From a virus: 26,421 nucleotides of DNA. Position 1 is the stretch's first letter. Each line of letters starts with the position of its first letter. The DNA lies in IMG/VR virus record IMGVR_UViG_3300032046_000185, positions 1 through 26,421 of that record. One strand, 5' to 3'. Shown here piece by piece: positions 20,272-26,421 of this stretch. Made by a program: the position numbers and the translations under genes. The notes under the pieces are model-generated. The model had not been told where the DNA came from and made no database searches. It saw only the letters and a program-made list of their open reading frames with translations.

Positions 20272-22041
20272 ATGACATATCCAAAAGGAACAGTATTAAA
20301 GCATGTTGACGGTTCTACCTCTGTTGCGGATGGTTCAACAGATTACGACACTTCAAAATGGTCGGTGGTTTCAGGCGTAGGAGGGATAACGACTCCTCCC
20401 GTAACAACACCGCCTTCGCAACAACCGCAAGGCCAAAATGCCCCGATAGGACAAACTTATGTTGTTAAAGCGGGCGACACACTTTCTAAAATCGCACAAC
20501 AATATGGTGTTGATTACAAGACCATAACTGGTTATAGGTCGGGAAATCCGAACCTCATTTATCCTGGAGAAGTTTTAAATATACCTGGAGTAGCGGGTGG
20601 GGCAGGAGGAACGACATTACAACCACCCGTTAAGCCTACTCCATATCAGAAAGGAATCAGTGCAAGACAGGAAGTAACCAAACAAGGAGTTTATTCAATA
20701 GACCAGAACGGCAACAGGACTTTTCTAAGAGCATTACAATTAGGAGATGTTATGGGGCAGGAAAGATATACTGAACAAGGATGGACGCCTATGTCAAGCG
20801 AAGAATTGGCTGGAAAAGGAACAGCACAAGTTATGGCTCAATTTACAGATGTGATTATTCCTCCTTATAATGCCACGACAGGTGCGGGAACACTTTCTTC
20901 ACTCGCCCAGCAATACGGAACGACAGTAGAGGCCATAATGGCGGCCAATGTCGGAAATCCGGCTATTAAAAGCAGAGATATGATTATGGCGGGGCAGACG
21001 ATTAAGATACCGGTGGGGAAAGCGACAGGGACGGCCAACGTTCCCGGACAACAGACATCTGAATTGCCAAGCGCAGATCAATTCGCGGGATTAAACGATG
21101 TTCAGAAATTACAGACAATTAAAGACCTGGCTGCTGCCGGGGTGGACTGGGCGGACATAGCGAAATACTTTGAAGCGATGGCTACTCCGGAGAAAACAAC
21201 AAAGGAATTACAGGACGAGATTTACGCGAAATATGGAATACCTGATATAGAAGCCAAGATGACTGATAGGCCAACGCAGACATTTGAAGAACTTTACAAG
21301 GCAGCGGCAGACGCAGGAGGGGTAACAACCTATAAATCACAGATGGATTCTTTACAGGCACAGATAACAAAGGCAGACGCAGATTTTGCCACAGCAACAG
21401 GAAATGTAAATGAAAATCCCTGGATTTCTGAAGCCGGCAGAGTTGGAAAGAACCGAAGAGTAACCGAAGAATACAATAAGACAAAAACACTCTTACAAAA
21501 CCAGTTAATCGTAGCGACCAACAATTATGACAGGGCAAAACAAGACGCTGAAAATATAGCCACAAGAGCAATAAACCAATTTGATAAGGAGAGGCAATGG
21601 AACAGGGAAGACCTGGCTTATTTAATTGACAGGGCTGACGCTGATTTGAAGGCCCAGACAAAATTACAGGCAACGCAACAAGAGAGAGAATTGCTGAAAT
21701 ACTTCCCAGAATATGCGAAGAGTGCGGCGGAGGCGAAGAAGAAGGCGACGACAGAATCTTTTAAAGGTATCACAGGAGCTTCACTATCAAGTAGAATAGA
21801 ACAAGAAATTACTAATGCTTTACAAGGTCAATATGGAACAGAAGGGGCAAGAGAAAAAATAGTCAATGCTTTAAATCAAGAATTTCCAGGACAGAAAGCA
21901 ACTATAAGCAAGATGGTTTATTCAAGATTGCCTGATGGTTGGGAATCTAATCTAAAAACAACAAGAGAAAGAGATCCGATTGACCAAGCAATCTATTGTG
22001 CGTCTAACCCAGATGACCCAGAATGTTTAACTTTTCTATAG
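20272..22041 (+). CDS. Virion protein with two LysM domains
   Basis: 589 residues. LysM 1 spans about 62-105 (YVVKAGDTLSKIAQQYGVD, ending IYPGEVLNIPG), LysM 2 about 205-248 (GTLSSLAQQYGTTVEAIM, ending AGQTIKIPVG). LysM binds peptidoglycan or chitin-type GlcNAc polymers. Between and after them are Pro/Gly linkers and then a long charged coiled-coil region (about 345-500). No lytic domain was found, so the protein probably anchors or positions the phage on the cell wall rather than cutting it. It lies between the adaptor and the LPD38-type protein, whose start overlaps its end by 19 bases, so it is probably a virion or tail component. Confidence 0.75.
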   Translation: MTYPKGTVLKHVDGSTSVADGSTDYDTSKWSVVSGVGGITTPPVTTPPSQQPQGQNAPIGQTYVVKAGDTLSKIAQQYGVDYKTITGYRSGNPNLIYPGEVLNIPGVAGGAGGTTLQPPVKPTPYQKGISARQEVTKQGVYSIDQNGNRTFLRALQLGDVMGQERYTEQGWTPMSSEELAGKGTAQVMAQFTDVIIPPYNATTGAGTLSSLAQQYGTTVEAIMAANVGNPAIKSRDMIMAGQTIKIPVGKATGTANVPGQQTSELPSADQFAGLNDVQKLQTIKDLAAAGVDWADIAKYFEAMATPEKTTKELQDEIYAKYGIPDIEAKMTDRPTQTFEELYKAAADAGGVTTYKSQMDSLQAQITKADADFATATGNVNENPWISEAGRVGKNRRVTEEYNKTKTLLQNQLIVATNNYDRAKQDAENIATRAINQFDKERQWNREDLAYLIDRADADLKAQTKLQATQQERELLKYFPEYAKSAAEAKKKATTESFKGITGASLSSRIEQEITNALQGQYGTEGAREKIVNALNQEFPGQKATISKMVYSRLPDGWESNLKTTRERDPIDQAIYCASNPDDPECLTFL

Positions 22042-24857
22042 AATTTCAAAAACTCAAAAAAACCCTACTCGGCACAACAGAAAGACCGACTGCTTTGAGA
22101 TTTTTACCAAGTGAAATAAAGAAAACCATTGAAACAGGAACATATTTGCCGAAACCAATAAGAGAACCGATTAAAAAAGTAGCAAAGTTTTTGGCACCTG
22201 AATCTGTAGAAAGTAGGGCGCGAAAAGATATTATGAGAGGAGTGCCTTCTGACATTGCTTATCAAACGGCAAAGAAAAAATATAAATTAGAGCAAATACA
22301 ACAAGCGGCATTCGGAACAGTTGGGGGGATGGAAAATGTCGGGAAAAAGGCAATAATAACTGAAGGGGAAAAGTTATCCAGTTATCTTAAATCAAAAGTT
22401 TCCACTACTTTAGAAAAAGAACCATTTTGGCAAACACTAAAAGAAAATACTTACAGTGGATTAAATAAGCTTTATACGGCAACAATAGACAGATTTAATC
22501 CCATAAATCAGATTGCTAAAAAAGCAACTGGAAAGATATTGCCCGGTGAAAACCCAGAATTATTGGCACGAAGATATTTGGGAGTAAAAAGCATAGCCGA
22601 AAGCAAGATATTTTGGAAAACTACAAAATTAACTCCCGAAGGAAATCTTGAGATTACTGGCGAAGGATTATCTAAGATACTAAAACCGATCAAAAATAAT
22701 TTAGACGACTTGCGGACTTTAATGGTAGCGGAAAGAGATTTGGAATTGGCGGGTAGGGGTGGGATAAAAGGAACCACGCCAAAAGAATCGCAAGAAGTGA
22801 TAGATATTCTTAAAAAGGGGGCAGATTACCCTCAACTCCAAAAAACCGCTCAGGAGGTCAGAAATTACGCTCAGAATGCGATATTAGACCCACTTCACGA
22901 AGTCGGGGCAATTTCAGACGAAACATATAACTTAATCCGCCAATCAAACCAATTTTACACGCCATTCAAAAGAGTAATGGAAGAAATAGAATCGCAAGGA
23001 ATGATTCCGGCTAAAACTAACTTATTTACTCCAAAGGGAGTTCCCCTCAAGGCAATCAAAGGTTCAGAGAAAGCAATTATTGACCCATTAGAGAGTTTAA
23101 TTTCAGATACTTATAAAGTTACGGATTTCGTGGAAAGAGAAAGAGTGGGAAAGGCAGTGGTAAATTTGAGAAACCAAAGTCCTGAATTGGCAGAGATGAT
23201 AAATCCTATTCATATAGAAAACATTTTTAAAGTTCCGAAAAACACAATCCAAGTTTTTGAAAATGGGGCAAGAAAGTTTTATCAAGTTAGTCCTGAATTA
23301 TCCAAGGCAATGAATGGAATGTCTGGTTCAGATATGGGAGTGGTGATGAAAATTTTAGCATTTCCTACTAAAACATTGAGAGCCGGCGCTACTTTAACCC
23401 CTGAATTTATCGGAAGGAATCCTATTAGAGACCAATTTTCAGCTTTTGTTTATTCAAAGTATGGATATAATCCTCCGATTGATTTTGTTAAAGGAATTTG
23501 GGAAACAGTTGGAAGAGGTGATTTATTTCAAAGATGGTTGGCTTCCGGTGGGGATCAATCAATGTTTGTTTCATTGGATAGAATTTCAAATCAACAGACA
23601 TTATTGGAAACTGTAAAATCTTTTACTCCACAAAGGGTTTTATTAGAATTAAAGAAATTTGCCAAGGGTCCGTTAGAACCATTAAGGGCGTTATCCACTT
23701 TTGGTGAAAAAGGGACAAGGGTAGGCGCTTTCAAACAAGCAGTAAGAAAAGGAGTATCAGATATTGAAGCCGCATTTGAATCAAGAGATATTACTTTGGA
23801 CTTTTCAAGATTAGGAAGTCAAACAAAAGCAGTAAATCAGATAATCGCTTTTTGGAATGCCAATGTTCAGGGGATTGATAAATTAGCCAGAGCTTTTAAA
23901 GAAAGACCGATTCAAACTTCTTTTAAGGCGATTGTGGGAATTACTTTGCCTTCTGTTTCTCTTTATCTTCTGAACAGAAATGACCCTCGTTATCAGGAAA
24001 TTCCTCAATGGCAAAAAGATTTGTTTTGGATTATTCCTGTTGGCAAGAAGGGGCCGATTATCCGAATTCCAAAACCATTTGAACTTGGTATCATATTTGG
24101 AACTGTGCCAGAACATATTTTAACTTGGATAGATAAAAATGATCCAGAGGCACTAACTACTATTCCATCGGCTATTAGCAAGGCGGCTTCGCCCGGATTT
24201 ATTCCGACTGCTTTACTTCCTATATTAGAAAATACTTCCAATTATAGTTTTTTCAGGGATAGACCTATTGTGTCTCAAAGTGTCCAAAACCTTCCACCGG
24301 GATTACAGGCAAGCACTTATACTTCGGAAACTGCCAAAGAGATAGGAAAAATAATGAATTATTCTCCGGCCAAGATAGAGAATTTAGCACAAGGATATTT
24401 TGGAGGATTGGCAAATTATGTCATAGATGCTTCAGATGAGATATTAAAAGCATTAGGGATTGTTTCTCCGCCGACTCAACCATCTAAGACATTGGCTGAT
24501 ATACCCGGACTTAAAGGTTTCATAGTTAGAGAACCGATCGGTTCGTCTTCAGAAAGTGTTAATAAATTTTATAATATCCGGGAAAAAGCAACTCAAGCAT
24601 ATAATGCCGCCAAAGATTTAGCTGATAAGGGAAATATAAAAGGATCAACGAGTTATTTGAAAGAACACAAAGAAGCCCTTTTTTACAAAGGACTCAATAA
24701 GGCGGCAAATAGTTTATCTGACATTAGAAAAGCAAAAGAAAAAATTTTGATGAGCAATCTTAATCCTGACCAAAAGAAGAGAGCGATTGACGCTCTTGAT
24801 AGTTTGATGACCGAAATAGCCAAGCAAGTTTTAATCGTAATCAATGAACAAAAATGA
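22023..24857 (+). CDS. Large internal virion protein with LPD38-type region
   Basis: 944 residues, the largest protein here. The N-terminal half (1-400) is helical and charged. The middle to C-terminal part carries the pattern I associate with the large polyvalent-protein-associated domain LPD38: RNPIRDQFSAFVYSKYGY (about 464), DFSRLGSQTKAVNQIIAFWN (about 593) and LPSVSLYLLNRNDPRY (about 641), then an amphipathic stretch IIRIPKPFELGIIFG. In phages such proteins are packaged and ejected into the host with the DNA. No protease, nuclease or lytic domain was recognised. Position after adaptor and LysM proteins agrees with an ejection protein. Confidence 0.7.
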   Translation: MFNFSIEFQKLKKTLLGTTERPTALRFLPSEIKKTIETGTYLPKPIREPIKKVAKFLAPESVESRARKDIMRGVPSDIAYQTAKKKYKLEQIQQAAFGTVGGMENVGKKAIITEGEKLSSYLKSKVSTTLEKEPFWQTLKENTYSGLNKLYTATIDRFNPINQIAKKATGKILPGENPELLARRYLGVKSIAESKIFWKTTKLTPEGNLEITGEGLSKILKPIKNNLDDLRTLMVAERDLELAGRGGIKGTTPKESQEVIDILKKGADYPQLQKTAQEVRNYAQNAILDPLHEVGAISDETYNLIRQSNQFYTPFKRVMEEIESQGMIPAKTNLFTPKGVPLKAIKGSEKAIIDPLESLISDTYKVTDFVERERVGKAVVNLRNQSPELAEMINPIHIENIFKVPKNTIQVFENGARKFYQVSPELSKAMNGMSGSDMGVVMKILAFPTKTLRAGATLTPEFIGRNPIRDQFSAFVYSKYGYNPPIDFVKGIWETVGRGDLFQRWLASGGDQSMFVSLDRISNQQTLLETVKSFTPQRVLLELKKFAKGPLEPLRALSTFGEKGTRVGAFKQAVRKGVSDIEAAFESRDITLDFSRLGSQTKAVNQIIAFWNANVQGIDKLARAFKERPIQTSFKAIVGITLPSVSLYLLNRNDPRYQEIPQWQKDLFWIIPVGKKGPIIRIPKPFELGIIFGTVPEHILTWIDKNDPEALTTIPSAISKAASPGFIPTALLPILENTSNYSFFRDRPIVSQSVQNLPPGLQASTYTSETAKEIGKIMNYSPAKIENLAQGYFGGLANYVIDASDEILKALGIVSPPTQPSKTLADIPGLKGFIVREPIGSSSESVNKFYNIREKATQAYNAAKDLADKGNIKGSTSYLKEHKEALFYKGLNKAANSLSDIRKAKEKILMSNLNPDQKKRAIDALDSLMTEIAKQVLIVINEQK

Positions 24858-24999
24858 AGAAAAATTAGGAATTATTTTATCAACTTTAATTATAGGTTTG
24901 ATTGCTTTTTCGTTTATTTATTCATTATTTACAGAAGAGCCAGAAGCAATTTTAAAATCGGGAAGCCAAGATAGATATTATGATTATCAAGAATTTTAA
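24844..24999 (+). CDS. 51-residue single-pass membrane protein
   Basis: Overlaps the end of the LPD38-type gene by 14 bases in another frame. Residues 8-28 (LGIILSTLIIGLIAFSFIYS) form one span; the polar C-terminal tail is acidic and aromatic (SQDRYYDYQEF). It directly precedes the peptidase lysin, so it could be a lysis accessory (holin- or spanin-like), but no motif proves this. The start context is A-rich. Confidence 0.55.
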   Translation: MNKNEEKLGIILSTLIIGLIAFSFIYSLFTEEPEAILKSGSQDRYYDYQEF

Positions 25000-25002
25000 A
25001 TT

Positions 25003-25998
25003 ATGTTCAACCTATTCACCTTCATAAAAAACCTATTTAAGCCGAAAAAGAAAGAAAAGGTTTGGCGAGATGGCTTGATTCCAAGTCCTATTGACCACCG
25101 TGACATTCCTTTGAGTGCGGTTAGCACTCTAATCACCCCTGCCCCCGCAACATACAGAATACCTTATATTTTAACTCTTAAAAATCAAGGAGATAAACCG
25201 ATATGCGTGGGATGTTCTGGAGCTTCAATAAAAGAATTTTGGGAAAGAAAGGAGGGAAATGCTATTGAATTTGATGGTAAATATCTATACAATAAATGCA
25301 AGGAATTGGACGGAATGCCTGATGTTCAAGGAACATATTACAGAATGGGATTGAAAATTTTAAAAGACATAGGGGCTAAACCTGTCGGAGGAAATGAAAT
25401 TGATAAATACAGAATAGGCGGATATGTAAAATTAACTGATATTTCTTTTGATGGTTTAAAGAGGGCGATTTATGAGTTCGGAGCAATCTTAGCAGGTTTT
25501 AGAGGTTCTAATGAAGGTTGGCAAACAGCATATATCAGACCTCCAAGAACAGGAGAGAATATCTGGGGACATGCTATTTTACTTGTCGGGTATAATGAAA
25601 ATTATTTAATCTTTCAGAATAGTTGGGGAGAATGGGGAGACAAAGGATATGGATATATTTCAAGAGAATATCTCCCTTATTTGATAGAAGCGTGGGGAAT
25701 TTTAGTTGATTTGCCCAATAATTGGAAAGATTTATTGCCAAATCAAGACGAAAAGCCCTATTACTTTTTCGCCAATAACTTGTATATGGGAATGAAAAAT
25801 GATGAGGTTAAGATTTTACAGGACTTTTACAAATGGAACGGTTGCCTGCCGAAAGACCATCAACCTACAAATTATTTTGGTTCATTAACGAAAGATGCGA
25901 CAATTTTATATCAGCAAAGGAAAGGAATTATACCTCAATCAGGATTTGTCGGCCCTTTAACAAGAGAAGCAATAAATAATGATTTGATGTTATGCTAA
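25003..25998 (+). CDS. Papain-like cysteine peptidase with peptidoglycan-binding domain
   Basis: 331 residues. A short basic N-terminal helix (1-20), then a papain-family (C1) domain: LKNQGDKPICVGCSGAS supplies Q62 (oxyanion hole) and the catalytic Cys C71, GHAILLVGY supplies His190, and FQNSWGEWGDKGYGY supplies Asn206. Residues about 255-331 are a PG_binding_1 domain (MKNDEVKILQDFYKWNG, YFGSLTKDATILYQQRKGII, FVGPLTREAINN). Peptidase plus wall-binding domain suggests an endolysin or virion lysin cutting wall peptides or cell-surface proteins. Phage endolysins are usually CHAP or NlpC/P60 among Cys peptidases, so this architecture is unusual. Holin-like gene follows. Confidence 0.82.
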   Translation: MFNLFTFIKNLFKPKKKEKVWRDGLIPSPIDHRDIPLSAVSTLITPAPATYRIPYILTLKNQGDKPICVGCSGASIKEFWERKEGNAIEFDGKYLYNKCKELDGMPDVQGTYYRMGLKILKDIGAKPVGGNEIDKYRIGGYVKLTDISFDGLKRAIYEFGAILAGFRGSNEGWQTAYIRPPRTGENIWGHAILLVGYNENYLIFQNSWGEWGDKGYGYISREYLPYLIEAWGILVDLPNNWKDLLPNQDEKPYYFFANNLYMGMKNDEVKILQDFYKWNGCLPKDHQPTNYFGSLTKDATILYQQRKGIIPQSGFVGPLTREAINNDLMLC

Positions 25999-26045
25999 TC
26001 GGCAGAAAGGAAAAGAAAAAAATCTAAAATGAATGAATTCTTCCA

Positions 26046-26363
26046 ATGAAAAAAGCTCAACGCAGAAAATTAAAAGCCAAGAGAAGAAAACTAAATCGGT
26101 TAAAAAAGGTCGAATCAATAATTACAAGCGATATTAAAGACACAGAAGGCGTTAAATTAGGCGTTTATACGCCAAAGACTATGAATACATACTCAATCAC
26201 ATATATCGGTTTAATTATTATGTTGTTGTCCCAATTTGGAATCCCAGAATCAGATGCGACTATTACAATAAAAACCATCGCTATTATTATCGGTGCTATC
26301 ATATCTTTTTGGGGCAGATTCAGAAAAGGGGACATTAACATCTTAGGAATTAGAAAAAAATAA
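26046..26363 (+). CDS. Two-span holin-like membrane protein
   Basis: 105 residues. A strongly basic N terminus (MKKAQRRKLKAKRRKLNRLK), then two membrane spans (about residues 50-66, TYIGLIIMLLSQFGIP, and 75-93, KTIAIIIGAIISFWGRF) and a C-terminal RKGDINILGIRKK. The ending G-R-x-R-K-G-D-I-x-x-L-G is common in small phage holins. It follows the peptidase lysin, the classic lysis cassette arrangement. The basic N terminus (over 40 residues) is longer than in simple holins and may bind membrane or nucleic acid. Confidence 0.65.
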   Translation: MKKAQRRKLKAKRRKLNRLKKVESIITSDIKDTEGVKLGVYTPKTMNTYSITYIGLIIMLLSQFGIPESDATITIKTIAIIIGAIISFWGRFRKGDINILGIRKK

Positions 26364-26400
26364 CAAAGGTCGCGGATATTAACTAACATAAAACAATAAA

Positions 26401-26421
26401 ATGGGAAAAGGCAAAAAGAAA
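26401..26421 (+). CDS. Start of Lys/Gly-rich protein, cut by window edge
   Basis: Begins MGKGKKK and runs off the right edge behind AAAACAATAAAATG. The basic start resembles the Lys/Gly-rich tail of the open frame near 13690. Too short to say more. Confidence 0.4.

Noticed and set aside
1-26421. Alternative genetic code with TGA as glycine
   Set aside because: Several genes end in TGA at sensible places with ATGA overlaps, and read-through would extend proteins into neighbours in the wrong frame.

Overview
The window is a 26.4 kb stretch of a tailed double-stranded DNA bacteriophage genome, or a prophage with the same gene order. Every supported gene lies on the + strand. Genes are tightly packed, many overlap by ATGA, and no ribosomal RNA, tRNA, integrase, tail sheath or tape measure was seen. 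The gene set (large terminase, portal, scaffold, coat, a nozzle-like protein, a gp4/gp11-like head-tail adaptor, a large LPD38-type internal virion protein) fits a short-tailed, podovirus-like virion. Base composition is AT-rich and nearly all starts sit behind A/T-rich leaders such as AAATTATG without a Shine-Dalgarno sequence. Two features hint at a Patescibacteria/CPR host: a long fibre-like protein with GVGTSTP-type repeats and a hydrophobic N terminus, a style common in those genomes, and the papain-like peptidase lysin. The host assignment is an inference. TGA acts as a stop, so the Gracilibacteria code is unlikely.

Layout. 1-1.7 kb: end of a PD-(D/E)XK nuclease, an SSB-like protein with a DIPF tail, and three small unknown genes, probably a recombination/replication module. 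1.7-3.8 kb: the most unusual part, a three-gene cassette with a pentapeptide-repeat protein (15 units of 15 bp), a small GDLL/TGHKH protein, and a DUF6745-type protein carrying 27 units of a 12-bp repeat in which only one codon varies. 3.8-4.1 kb: a helix-turn-helix gene between 51-bp direct repeats. 4.1-5.9 kb: many tiny accessory genes, including single-pass membrane peptides.

5.9-12.4 kb: packaging and portal region (small terminase candidate, large terminase, Com-like zinc ribbon, a good sigma70-type promoter with a structured leader, portal, two virion/fibre-like proteins, a membrane-anchored protein). 12.4-13.9 kb: an insert-like segment with the only strong Shine-Dalgarno gene, an XhlA-like holin candidate, and small lysine-rich proteins. 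13.9-16.7 kb: scaffold, major capsid, a nested hairpin element, an unknown virion-region gene and two micro-membrane proteins. 16.7-24.9 kb: nozzle-like protein, glycine-rich adhesin, adaptor, LysM protein and the 944-residue LPD38-type protein, likely tail, host recognition and DNA-ejection functions. 24.8-26.4 kb: lysis region with a small membrane protein, a papain-like peptidase fused to a peptidoglycan-binding domain, and a two-helix holin-like protein; a lysine/glycine-rich gene starts at the right edge.

The best candidates for something undescribed are the two-repeat cassette at 1687-3785, the potentially excisable HTH cassette at 3786-4095, and the nested RNA-like element between the capsid gene and its neighbour at 15883-15946.
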